In this document: one piece after another, positions 33,584 through 41,668 of the stretch
Layout: every line of letters begins with the position of its first letter
Numbering within the stretch: the stretch's first letter is position 1
DNA from: Deltaproteobacteria bacterium
GTDB lineage: Bacteria > Desulfobacterota > GWC2-55-46
DNA: 51,887 nucleotides
Reading direction: 5' to 3'
NCBI GenBank assembly: GCA_016213015.1
Contig: JACRCE010000038.1
Span: 1 to 51,887, forward strand
Made by a program: the position numbers and the translations under genes
Notes under the pieces: model-generated
The model's input: the letters and a program-made list of their open reading frames with translations, nothing else
Told to the model about the DNA's origin: nothing
Databases searched by the model: none

Positions 33584-34990
33584 ATGGAAAAAGACAATAT
33601 CGTAATAGTGGACGATGAAAAGGACATGCGCGAGTTCCTTGAGATAATGCTCAGGAAGGAGGGCTACGACGTTCATGGTTTTTCATCCGGGCAGACCGCC
33701 CTTGACTATTGCAGGGACTCGCGCTGCGACCTTGCGATAACCGATTTGAAGATGCCCGGCATGAGCGGAGTCGACTTCCTAAAGGCGCTCAGGGAGACGA
33801 GTCCCGACGCGCCGGTGATCATGATAACCGCTTACGCCTCGGTTGACACCGCGATAGAGGCGATGAAGGCGGGCGCTTACGACTACTTCACGAAGCCCTT
33901 CAAGGTTGACGAGATAAAGCTCAATATCAAAAAGGCCCTGCGGCTTAAAAGCCTTGAGAATGAAAACGTTCTCCTTAAAAATGACTTGAAGTCTCGGTTC
34001 GGTTTTTCAGGGATAGTCGGCACGAGCAGGAAGATGAACGAGGTCTATCAACTCATAATGAGCGTCGCAAGCACGCGCTCCAGCGTGTTCATAACCGGCG
34101 AGAGCGGCACGGGCAAGGAATTGGCGGCGCGCGCCATACACAATGAGGGCGACAGGCGGGATGCGCCCTTTGTCGCCATAAACTGCGGCGCCATACCGGA
34201 GAATCTCATCGAGAGCGAGTTGTTCGGACACCAGAGGGGCGCTTTCACCGGCGCGGTTTCAAACAAGGAAGGGCTGGCCGAGCGGGCAAACGGCGGGACG
34301 CTGTTTCTTGATGAAATAACGGAACTGCCGTTGCATCTTCAGGTAAAGCTCCTGCGGTTCATTCAGGAGCGCGCGTTCAGGCGGGTCGGCGGCACCGCCG
34401 ACATAGCCGTTGACATCAGGCTTGTCGCGGCATCGAACAGGGACATAGAGGCCGAGGTAAAGGCCGGCAGATTCAGGGAGGATCTGTTTTACAGGCTCAA
34501 CGTCATAAGATTATCGCTCCCGGCCTTGAGGGACAGGAAAGAGGACATCCCTCAGCTGGCGCGGTATTTCCTTGAAAAATACAGTAATCCGCTTGGCAAG
34601 GACATAAAGGGCATATCAGAGCCGGCTATGCGTTGTCTTGTGGATTACGGCTACTCCGGCAACGTCAGGGAGCTTGAAAATATTATGGAGAGGGCCGTAA
34701 CTCTGGAAGGTTCGTCTTTGATTACATCGGAGAGTCTGCCGCCCAACATCCTCCATGGACAATCGTCCGCTCAACCATCGCTTGAGTCGTCATCTAATCG
34801 GGCCTCGATTGCAGTGCCCGACAGCGGTATCGACCTTGAAAAAGCCATGGAGGAGATCGAAAGAGCCGCGATAAACGACGCGCTAAGGAAGGCGGGCGGC
34901 GTAAAGACAAAGGCCGCCGAACTGCTTGGGCTGTCCTTCAGGTCGATGAGATACAAGCTGAGCAAATACAGGCTTACGGATAATGACTGA
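33584..34990 (+). CDS. pilR: PilR-type sigma-54-dependent response regulator
   Basis: A 468-aa NtrC-family activator: receiver domain with phospho-acceptor D54 (ITDLKMPG) and a KP switch, AAA+ domain with Walker A GESGTGKE (172-179) and the sigma-54 contact loop GAFTGA (219-224), then a C-terminal Fis-type helix-turn-helix (KTKAAELLGLSFRSMRYKL). It would drive the -24/-12 promoter of the first pilin. The ATG lies only 6 bp after the CCGTGA palindrome and has no classical ribosome site. Its 3' end overlaps the next gene by 8 nt. Confidence 0.95.
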   Translation: MEKDNIVIVDDEKDMREFLEIMLRKEGYDVHGFSSGQTALDYCRDSRCDLAITDLKMPGMSGVDFLKALRETSPDAPVIMITAYASVDTAIEAMKAGAYDYFTKPFKVDEIKLNIKKALRLKSLENENVLLKNDLKSRFGFSGIVGTSRKMNEVYQLIMSVASTRSSVFITGESGTGKELAARAIHNEGDRRDAPFVAINCGAIPENLIESELFGHQRGAFTGAVSNKEGLAERANGGTLFLDEITELPLHLQVKLLRFIQERAFRRVGGTADIAVDIRLVAASNRDIEAEVKAGRFREDLFYRLNVIRLSLPALRDRKEDIPQLARYFLEKYSNPLGKDIKGISEPAMRCLVDYGYSGNVRELENIMERAVTLEGSSLITSESLPPNILHGQSSAQPSLESSSNRASIAVPDSGIDLEKAMEEIERAAINDALRKAGGVKTKAAELLGLSFRSMRYKLSKYRLTDND

Positions 34991-36917
34991 TTACGCCAAT
35001 CATAAGAGTTCGTCCGAAACAACGCCATCCACACGCAAAGAGGTTATATCAGGCAAAACGCTTGCGCTTATAATGCTTCTTTTTGTCGTCGGATTCCTCA
35101 TATATTCCGAGGTCATGAAAGGGCCGTTCCTGTATGATGACGAGCCTTACATAGTAACGAACGCGCTTATATACAGGTTGGATAATTTTTTTGTCCTGCC
35201 GTTCAACAGGTACGTCACCTTCCTGAGTTTTGCCGTTAATTACGCGCTCACCGGGCTTATCCCGTTCGATTTTCGCATGGTGAACGTGCTGATTCATATC
35301 GTCAATTCAGTCTTGGTTTATGCGTTTACAATACAAATCTTCAGGACGCCGCGGATGAGCGGACATGGACGGACGCCAACAAACGGCAACGCCTATGCAA
35401 TCGCGGCAATGGCCGCGCTTATCTTCGTCTCCCATCCGATACAAACGCAGGCCGTCAGTTACATAACCCAGCGCTTCGCCTCGCTTGCAACGCTTTTTTA
35501 TCTCCTCTCGATTGTTTCATACCTCGACTATCGCCTGCATGAACAACAAGCGCCGCAATGGAGGCGCATCCCGCCATACTGCTTGAGCCTGTTTTTCGCG
35601 GTTGTCGCGCAGTTTACAAAGGAGATAAGTTTTACCCTGCCGGCCGTTGTGCTGCTCATCGAGGCCGTTTTTTTCGATGCGCGGGACGAGGCGGGAGGGT
35701 TTAAGAAAAGGATATGGAGACTTGCTCCATTTCTCGCGGTCTTTCTTGTGTTGCCATTTGTCTTTTTGGCGTCTCCGTTGCTCGGCATAAGCCACGACGG
35801 GGTCGCCGAATCAATCAGGCGCGCGCAGGTCGAGGAGTTGCAAAATCTTTCATCGCAGGACTATCTCATCACCCAGTTCAGGGTCATCGTAGAGTATCTG
35901 AGGCTTCTTGTCTGGCCCGCGGGCTTGAGGCTCTACTACGAATTCCCAGCCTACAAGAGTTTTTTCGAGCCGACGATACTCCTGTCGTTTATCTTTCTTG
36001 CCTTGATATTTTCCCTTGGCGCGTATCTGTGTTTTGCGCGGAGGGGGTCGGACAAAACCTTGGCTCCGTTTATCGGTTTCGGCATCCTCTGGTTTTTTAT
36101 CACCGTCTCGGTCGAGTCGTCGATAATACCGATACGCCACGTCATCTTCGAGCACAGGCTGTATCTTCCGAGCGTCGGGGCCATATTAGCCGCTTCCGGC
36201 TTTCTTTATCAGCTCTTTGTTTTTCTTTGGCGCGGACAAGAACGAATATCGCGGGCGTGGTGGACGCTCGCAGCAGTAATAACACTGGCGCTGTCCATTA
36301 CGGCATATAATCGGAATATCGTATGGGTGGACAGACTCGTTTTCTGGAACGACGTCGTTGCCAAGGCGCCTCAAACCTCAAATGCGTATGTAAATCTTGG
36401 TTCCGCTTATGCTAATAAGGCCATGTACGTCAATGCGCTTGAGAGTTATGAAAAGGGCCTGAAACTCGATCCGAGTCATGCCGGCGCTTATGCGGGCATG
36501 GGCGAGGCTTACGCCATGATCGGGAGGTTGGATGAGGCTCGCGATGCATGTCTCAAGGCTATTAAGATGGCGCCCAACCTGATTGGAGCGTACCAGAACC
36601 TCGGCATGGTGTTATACCTGCGTAAGGATTATGAAGCCGCCATCATCAACTTTCGGAAGGCGTTGGCGATTGCCCCTTCCAGCGTCGGTATAACAAAGAA
36701 TCTTGCGGCAACCCTTGAGACTCTTGGCCGTTTCGACGAAGCAATAAGCCTTTACGAAAATTTGTTGAAAAAGATGCCGCGCCGGAGTGATGTCTATTTT
36801 GATATAGGCGGTCTTCTTGTGAAGTCAGGCAGAGTCAAAGAAGCGGGGGCTTACTATAAGGAAGCAGTCAGGCTTGAGCTGAGGTACGCCTCGCTTGTCC
36901 CCGATAATCTTCGATAG
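34983..36917 (+). CDS. TMTC-like GT-C membrane protein with TPR repeats (paralogue 1)
   Basis: A 644-aa protein: about ten transmembrane helices in residues ~20-450, then about five TPR units (~465-635; e.g. AYVNLGSAYANKAMY, AGMGEAYAMIGRLDEA). The loop after helix 1 has YDDEPYIVTN, equivalent to the Asp-containing first loop of GT-C glycosyltransferases, and the HPIQTQAVSYITQRFASL motif is the conserved TMTC/DUF1736-type signature. Eukaryotic TMTCs are O-mannosyltransferases. The 8-nt overlap with pilR (ATGACTGA) and position before the pilins suggest a role in pilin O-glycosylation (inference). Confidence 0.8.
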   Translation: MTDYANHKSSSETTPSTRKEVISGKTLALIMLLFVVGFLIYSEVMKGPFLYDDEPYIVTNALIYRLDNFFVLPFNRYVTFLSFAVNYALTGLIPFDFRMVNVLIHIVNSVLVYAFTIQIFRTPRMSGHGRTPTNGNAYAIAAMAALIFVSHPIQTQAVSYITQRFASLATLFYLLSIVSYLDYRLHEQQAPQWRRIPPYCLSLFFAVVAQFTKEISFTLPAVVLLIEAVFFDARDEAGGFKKRIWRLAPFLAVFLVLPFVFLASPLLGISHDGVAESIRRAQVEELQNLSSQDYLITQFRVIVEYLRLLVWPAGLRLYYEFPAYKSFFEPTILLSFIFLALIFSLGAYLCFARRGSDKTLAPFIGFGILWFFITVSVESSIIPIRHVIFEHRLYLPSVGAILAASGFLYQLFVFLWRGQERISRAWWTLAAVITLALSITAYNRNIVWVDRLVFWNDVVAKAPQTSNAYVNLGSAYANKAMYVNALESYEKGLKLDPSHAGAYAGMGEAYAMIGRLDEARDACLKAIKMAPNLIGAYQNLGMVLYLRKDYEAAIINFRKALAIAPSSVGITKNLAATLETLGRFDEAISLYENLLKKMPRRSDVYFDIGGLLVKSGRVKEAGAYYKEAVRLELRYASLVPDNLR

Positions 36918-36926
36918 GTGATCATA

Positions 36927-38819
36927 ATGAGTTCATCCGGAACAACGCCATCCACCCGCAAAGAGGTCATATCAGGCAGAGCGCTTGCGCTCATAGCGCT
37001 TCTCTTTGTCATCGGATTCCTGATATATTCCGAGGCCATGAAAGGGCCGTTTTTATATGATGACGACGCCTATCTGTTGAAGAACGCGCTCATATACAGG
37101 TTGGATAATTTCCTTGTCCTGCCGTTCAACAGGTACGTTACCTTTCTGAGTTTTGCCGTCAACTACGCGATCAGCGGGCTGATCCCCTTTGATTTCCATG
37201 CGGTGAACGTCTTTATACATGTCGTCAATTCCGTTTTGGTTTATGCGTTTGTGATACGAATCTTCAGAACGCCGCGTATGGGCGGACATGAACGGACATC
37301 GTCAAACGGCAAGGCTCATTCAATCGCGGCAATGGCCGCGCTCATCTTTGTCTCTCACCCGATGCAAACGCAGGCCGTCAGTTACATAACTCAGCGCTTT
37401 GCCTCTCTTGCCACGCTGTTTTATCTCCTTGCCGTGGTTCTTTACCTCGACTACAGGTTGCATGAGACGGGCGCGCCGCAATGGAGGCGCTTCCCGCCAT
37501 ACTGCCTGAGCCTATTTTTTGCGGTTGTGGCGCAGTTTACAAAGGAGATAAGTTATACCGTGCCGGCAATAGTCGTCCTGCTTGAAGTTGTTTTTTTTGA
37601 TGCGCGCACCGAAGTGGGAGGGGTAAGGAAAAGGCTTTTGAGACTCCTTCCGTTTGTCGCGATTTTTGCCGTTCTGCCCTTTATCTTTCTCACGGCGTCG
37701 TGGATCGACTCGAGCGCTGGAGCGGCGAATATCGTTAGAAATCTACAGGTCGCGGAACTGGTCAGCCTGTCGTCATACGACTATCTTATGACCCAGTTCA
37801 TGGTTGTCGTAATGTATTTAAGGCTTCTCGTATGGCCGGCCGGACAGCGGCTTTTATATGAAATCCCGCTTTATACGAGTTTTTTCATACCTTCCGTATT
37901 GATGTCCTTCGTCTTTCTTGCTTCCATATTTTCCATCGGCGTGTATCTTTGTTTCGCGTGCAGGAGCGTCTCCGCGTCCTTGAGGCCGTTGATCGGTTTC
38001 GGCATCCTGTGGTTTTTCATTACCATATCGGTTGAGTCGTCAATAGTCCCGATACGGCATCTGATCTTCGAACACAGGGTCTATCTGTCGAGTGCTGGGG
38101 CGTTTATGGCCGTTTCCGCCTTTATCTATCTTCTCTTGAATTATCTTCATAGCCGCTTAAACCGGAATGAATGGATGCCGCGCATCTGGCGCCTACTCAT
38201 ATTCGTAATAGTGTCGGCGCTGTCCATTACGGCATATAACCGGAACATGGTATGGACGGACAGGCTCGTCTTCTGGAAGGAGGTTGTCGCCAAGGCGCCT
38301 AAAACGGCGCACGCATACCAAAATCTCGGCTCAGTCTATTTCGATAGAGGGAAGCATGAGGAGGCGATTGATAATTTCAAGAAGGCGATTGAACTCATGC
38401 CTGACGGTCCAAAGGGTTACACCGCCATGGCCGGAGCACTGGCCATGCTCGGCAGGTTGGATGAGGCCGAAGATGCCTGTCTCACGGCAATCGAGCTTTC
38501 GCCTGATGGGTATGAAGGCTACGTAAATCTCGGCGCGGTGTTCTTGTTGCGTAACGATTATGAAGCGGCCATGGTCAATTTAGAGAAGGCGTTGGCCATT
38601 GAACCCAACGAGGTCGCGGCGATCAGGGATATGGCCATAATATTGGAGAAAACCGGCAGGCTTGACGAGGCGATCGAGCGCTATAAAGAGGCGTTGAGGA
38701 TAGCGCCTCATAAGCTTGAGTTTTATACGGCGATAGGAGACCTGCTTATGCGGAAAGGCTTAAATGAAGAGGCAGGCGTTTATTTAAAGGAGGCGGAAAG
38801 GCTCAAGTCGCGCTATTGA
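36927..38819 (+). CDS. TMTC-like GT-C membrane protein with TPR repeats (paralogue 2)
   Basis: A 630-aa tandem paralogue of the preceding gene, nearly identical in blocks (TTPSTRKEVISG near the N-terminus; NRYVTFLSFAVNYA; HPMQTQAVSYITQRFASL; AQFTKEIS) but divergent in the middle loops and TPRs (~460-625). YDDDAYLLKN keeps the acidic first loop. I chose ATG 36927, with AGGTGAT 6 nt upstream overlapping the previous stop; a GTG at 36918 is also in frame. Tandem duplication with divergence suggests different acceptor or sugar specificities. Confidence 0.8.
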   Translation: MSSSGTTPSTRKEVISGRALALIALLFVIGFLIYSEAMKGPFLYDDDAYLLKNALIYRLDNFLVLPFNRYVTFLSFAVNYAISGLIPFDFHAVNVFIHVVNSVLVYAFVIRIFRTPRMGGHERTSSNGKAHSIAAMAALIFVSHPMQTQAVSYITQRFASLATLFYLLAVVLYLDYRLHETGAPQWRRFPPYCLSLFFAVVAQFTKEISYTVPAIVVLLEVVFFDARTEVGGVRKRLLRLLPFVAIFAVLPFIFLTASWIDSSAGAANIVRNLQVAELVSLSSYDYLMTQFMVVVMYLRLLVWPAGQRLLYEIPLYTSFFIPSVLMSFVFLASIFSIGVYLCFACRSVSASLRPLIGFGILWFFITISVESSIVPIRHLIFEHRVYLSSAGAFMAVSAFIYLLLNYLHSRLNRNEWMPRIWRLLIFVIVSALSITAYNRNMVWTDRLVFWKEVVAKAPKTAHAYQNLGSVYFDRGKHEEAIDNFKKAIELMPDGPKGYTAMAGALAMLGRLDEAEDACLTAIELSPDGYEGYVNLGAVFLLRNDYEAAMVNLEKALAIEPNEVAAIRDMAIILEKTGRLDEAIERYKEALRIAPHKLEFYTAIGDLLMRKGLNEEAGVYLKEAERLKSRY

Positions 38820-38919
38820 GTAACGCAGGCGGCGCTGACAATAAATGGCGCTCGATACTGACAAAAAATGGCTTTAGCCTCTCGTATGTTTGTTTTATCT
38901 ATTTTACGTGCATGAGTTA

Positions 38920-38961
38920 GGAAGCTTCCGATTAATTCCCAAGGCCGTCATTCTCGCGTAG
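38920..38961. repeat. Degenerate fragment of the ~140-bp repeat, copy 4
   Basis: GGAAGCTTCCGATTAATTCC is followed by CGTCATTCTCGCGTAG, the arm version found only as the right (inverted) arm of copies 3, 5, 6 and 7. The right half is missing. The remainder of 38820-39079 holds no gene; part of it may contain PilR binding sites. Confidence 0.7.
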
Positions 38962-39079
38962 TGTAGTGTCGCATGTCTTAGAAAAATCAAGGAGTTACGA
39001 TATTGCGGAGCCTGCCCAGAGCGTAGCGAGGGGTCTCTTGCCACGTTATGCATCAGAAGTTGCCGAATCAAACTTTTAT

Positions 39080-39096
39080 ATGGCATGACAGTTGCA
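39080..39096 (+). promoter_or_regulatory. Sigma-54 (-24/-12) promoter of the first pilin gene
   Basis: ATGGCATGACAGTTGCA: GG at 39082-39083 and GC at 39094-39095, exactly 10 nt apart, with TGGCA and TTGCA boxes matching the RpoN consensus except one C-to-T. The predicted start is near 39107, about 65 nt before the pilin ATG. Consistent with a PilR target. Confidence 0.88.
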
Positions 39097-39171
39097 TCTA
39101 TATAAGTTAAAAGCTTACCGCGTAACAGGCTCATGGTAAAAACGTTGGATAATCAAAACAAGGAGGCGCAC

Positions 39172-39597
39172 ATGTTACAACAGATTCTTAAAGGATTGAA
39201 GAAGAAGGATGAAGGCTTTACCCTGATCGAGTTGCTGATAGTCGTGGCCATCATAGCGATATTGGCGGCCATAGCCATCCCGCAATTTTCAGCCTATCGG
39301 GAAAGAGGCGTAAGGGCCTCGATGGTTGCGGACGCAAGAAACATAGCGACGCAGGAAGAGGCATTTTTTACAGACAACAGCACCTACTCCACTCTAACCA
39401 TAGCCACGGCAGGAGGGCAGGCAACATTCGGCACCACGACCATAAAGGCAAGCAAAGGTAATACGATTGCCTCAACCACTACCGGCACAACCTACAGCAT
39501 CGTCGTTACAAACAGCGCCGCAGGCACTGTAGGCATGCAGTCTTTGACGTTCTGGAACACAGGAATATGCAGTTATGCCGACAACACTGCATGTTGA
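39172..39597 (+). CDS. pilA: Type IVa major pilin (first copy)
   Basis: A 141-aa prepilin. The leader MLQQILKGLKKKDEG is cut before F16 (G|FTLIELLIVVAIIAILA), with Glu5 of the mature protein present. The hydrophobic N-terminal helix is followed by a Thr/Ser-rich body (many TTT, TST and NT runs) and a short C-terminal disulfide loop (C-SYADNTA-C). I chose ATG 39172 (AAGGAGG 8 nt upstream) over 39133. It is preceded by a -24/-12 promoter and followed by a hairpin terminator. The Thr/Ser-rich surface is a plausible O-glycan acceptor. Confidence 0.95.
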   Translation: MLQQILKGLKKKDEGFTLIELLIVVAIIAILAAIAIPQFSAYRERGVRASMVADARNIATQEEAFFTDNSTYSTLTIATAGGQATFGTTTIKASKGNTIASTTTGTTYSIVVTNSAAGTVGMQSLTFWNTGICSYADNTAC

Positions 39598-39620
39598 TAA
39601 ACGCTTAACCTCGATCTGAT

Positions 39621-39648
39621 AAGAAGGCCGGCTTTTGCCGGCCTTCTT
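39621..39648 (+). terminator. Hairpin terminator after the first pilin
   Basis: A perfect 12-bp stem AAGAAGGCCGGC / GCCGGCCTTCTT with a TTTT loop. The T-run after it is weak (ATCTTATTT). Confidence 0.8.
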
Positions 39649-39703
39649 ATCTTATTTGTGACTTGAGACGGCGTAGCATCGACGGTGAAAGGGCGCATAT
39701 CTC

Positions 39704-40129
39704 ATGTTCAAAGCGCAACCAACGGCAAATGAATTGAAATCAGTTGCCGGCTTCACGCTCATTGAGCTTTTGATAGTCGTGGCCATCATCGCGATATTGG
39801 CGGCCATAGCCATACCGCAGTTTTCGGCCTACAGGGAAAGGGGCGTGAGGGCCTCGATGGTCGTAGACGCAAGAAACATCGCGACACAGGAAGAAGCCTT
39901 TTTTGCCGACAACAGAATCTACTCCGTGGTGACCGTCGGCGCAGGGGCGGTAACCGTATTCGGCACCACGACGATAAAGGCAAGCAAGGGCAATACGATT
40001 GCCTCAACGGTTACAGGCACCACCTACAGCATCGTCGTAACAAACAGCGCCGCAGGCACAACAGGCATGCAGTCTTTGACATTCTGGAATACGGGTATAT
40101 GTTCCTATACCGATAGTACTACGTGTTGA
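39704..40129 (+). CDS. pilA2: Type IVa pilin (second copy)
   Basis: A 141-aa prepilin almost identical to the first in the mature N-terminus and C-terminal half (FGTTTIKASKGNTIAS, TTYSIVVTNSAAGT), with a different leader (MFKAQPTANELKSVAG|FTLIE) and a variable middle (NRIYSVVTVGAGAVTV). The C-terminal Cys pair is kept. No sigma-54 promoter or clear ribosome site precedes it, so expression may depend on read-through or an unseen promoter. Alternatives: a minor pilin, a donor for gene conversion, or a weakly used variant. Confidence 0.92.
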   Translation: MFKAQPTANELKSVAGFTLIELLIVVAIIAILAAIAIPQFSAYRERGVRASMVVDARNIATQEEAFFADNRIYSVVTVGAGAVTVFGTTTIKASKGNTIASTVTGTTYSIVVTNSAAGTTGMQSLTFWNTGICSYTDSTTC

Positions 40130-40155
40130 TGAACTATAAATGAACGATAGAATAA

Positions 40156-40191
40156 AAAAAGGCCGGCGGTTTGATAACCGCCGGCCTTTTT
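40156..40191. terminator. Bidirectional terminator after the second pilin
   Basis: AAAAAGGCCGGCGGTT pairs perfectly with AACCGCCGGCCTTTTT around TGAT; T-run on + and A-run on the far side. Confidence 0.93.
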
Positions 40192-40268
40192 GTCGTTTCT
40201 GTAAGGATTAGGTGGATAGACTGAAGGCTGAAGGAAAGGATAGGCTGAAGGAAAGGAGAGTGGTTTAG

Positions 40269-40445
40269 GGAAGCTCCGATTAATTCTCTTTTTTGTCATT
40301 GCGAGCCCAGCACCACTTTGGATTATGAAAGCGTGTTCCTTGGCAAATTCCTTCGTGCAACAAAGTGGTGCTGGGTTGATTTCCTTGAAGACGAGATTTT
40401 ACGCTACGCGAGAATGACGACTTAGACGAATTAATCAGAGCTTCC
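40269..40445. repeat. Composite: ~140-bp repeat copy 5 with core replaced by the 70-bp palindrome
   Basis: The left end GGAAGCTCCGATTAATT...GTCATTGCGAG and right part TTGATTTCCTTGAAGACGAG...ATTAATCAGAGCTTCC are normal, but the ~33-bp segment between GCGAG and TTGATTTCC (CCGCGC hairpin plus GCAATCTC) is replaced by the 70-bp element at 40306-40375. Confidence 0.92.
40306..40375. repeat. 70-bp palindromic repeat, copy 2
   Basis: CCCAGCACCACTTTG...CAAAGTGGTGCTGGG with exact inverted ends; same length as 16281-16350, differing at about ten sites. Confidence 0.92.
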
Positions 40446-40455
40446 TTAATCCTTT

Positions 40456-40480
40456 TCTCCTCCCCCCTTGTGGGGGAGGG
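40456..40480. repeat. G/C-tract hairpin after the radical SAM gene
   Basis: CTCCTCCCCCCTTGTGGGGGAGG folds on itself 23 bp beyond the stop of the minus-strand radical SAM gene; similar to the hairpin at 41431-41453. It may stop transcription, but lacks a T-run. Confidence 0.45.
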
Positions 40481-40502
40481 CAGGGTGGGGGGCAACCGGC
40501 GG

Positions 40503-41372
40503 TTACGCCGCTGTAAGCTCTTTTATCTCCACCGACGTGTGCCCGAACTCCTGAAAACGGTTGGTCTTGACCTTTATATCGCATGGGTTGCAGTGTCCGA
40601 ACACGCTGCATTCGCGCCATACGTCCTCAAGCTCGAACTTCGGGTCTATGATGTTTCCGACGGACGGACGGCCTTCGTATAAGTCGCTGTGGCAACGGTA
40701 TACGCCCCCGTCGCTTCCCACAATAAGCTCCGTGGTCTTGCACAGCACAGTCTTGTTGAACTTCTGGTCGCATGCCCCCGGATACCTGTATGTCCCGTAC
40801 ATGATGCCGTTATGTTCGCCAAGGAACTCCTTGAACCTGAAGTCAATGCCGCGGCCTTGACAGTAGACCTGAGCCTCCCGCACCACGGCCTCCTGCTTTG
40901 GATGCAGAACGCCCCAGATGCCGATGCTGAAACCCGCGTCTTGCAGTTTCAATACCTTCTCGGCAAGGGGCTTCAATTCCATGACCTCCGGGTGATAGCT
41001 CACTCGGATGGAGGCGTAAGGGGACTTTCTCTTTATCCTCGCCGGGTCGACCTTTGCGATGAACTCGTCGGCGTCGAACTGCAGGTTCGTCAGTATGTCT
41101 ATGTTCAGCTCAGGCTTTATGTTGTTGAGTATGTAGATGAAGTCCTTATGAAGGCTCGGCTCGCCGCCCTGCATCGTTATGGGCAGGTCGTCCCTTGACA
41201 CGACCCTGTTGATGCCCCGCGCCATCTCTTCGCCAGAGAGGCGTTTCTTCACGAACCCGTCCTCGCCGTAGCGGTTTATGCAGTAACTGCATCTCAAGTT
41301 GCAGGCAAGGGTAAGGAAGAACGCCGCGTAGTTGAAGTGATCGGGGATGATTATCGGTTTCAGGTCTGACAT
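40503..41372 (-). CDS. Radical SAM protein
   Basis: A 289-aa protein with CNLRCSYC (C24, C28, C31), a QGGEPSLH motif (~68-75) and C-terminal cysteines (CKTTELIVGSDGGVYRCHSD, then GHCNPCD) resembling a SPASM/twitch auxiliary cluster site. The aromatic after Cys is Tyr. Ribosome site GGAG 7 nt before ATG. Its neighbours are glycosyltransferases, so a sugar, lipid or peptide modification of the envelope is likely; the substrate is unknown. Confidence 0.87.
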   Translation of the reverse strand: MSDLKPIIIPDHFNYAAFFLTLACNLRCSYCINRYGEDGFVKKRLSGEEMARGINRVVSRDDLPITMQGGEPSLHKDFIYILNNIKPELNIDILTNLQFDADEFIAKVDPARIKRKSPYASIRVSYHPEVMELKPLAEKVLKLQDAGFSIGIWGVLHPKQEAVVREAQVYCQGRGIDFRFKEFLGEHNGIMYGTYRYPGACDQKFNKTVLCKTTELIVGSDGGVYRCHSDLYEGRPSVGNIIDPKFELEDVWRECSVFGHCNPCDIKVKTNRFQEFGHTSVEIKELTAA

Positions 41373-41398
41373 TGTGATCTCCGTTTTGGCGTTACTGT

Positions 41399-41453
41399 CC
41401 GCCTTTTTTGAAAGAAAGGCGGCACGTCGGCCCCCTCCTTACTAAGGAGGGGG
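41399..41453. repeat. Two small hairpins between GT9 and radical SAM genes
   Basis: CCGCCTTT...AAAGGCGG (41399-41422) and CCCCCTCCTTACTAAGGAGGGGG (41431-41453). They resemble simple REP-type hairpins; no ORF in 41373-41530. Confidence 0.6.
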
Positions 41454-41530
41454 CAGGGGGAGGTTCAAAAAAGGGGAGGGGCTTCTCACTTCACCTTGAA
41501 CCCACGCGGGGTAATCCGTTACTTCCCTAA

Positions 41531-41668
41531 GGAAACTCTGATTAATTCTTATTTTGTCATTGCGAGCCGCGCTTTCGCGGCGCGGCAATCTCTAAGTTGT
41601 TGATTTCCTTGAAGACGAGATTCTACGCTACGCGAGAATGACGGATCGGCGAATCAATCAGAGTTTCC
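41531..41668. repeat. Dispersed ~140-bp repeat, copy 6 (hybrid-arm subtype)
   Basis: GGAAACTCTGATTAATT...GAATCAATCAGAGTTTCC, left arm TGCGAGCCGCGC and right arm TTCTACGCTACGCGAGAATGAC. Its right end supplies the last three sense codons and TGA of the GT9 gene. Confidence 0.93.

Noticed and set aside
39601-39703. Second sigma-54 promoter for pilA2
   Set aside because: No GG-N10-GC pair with the right flanks in the 105-bp spacer.
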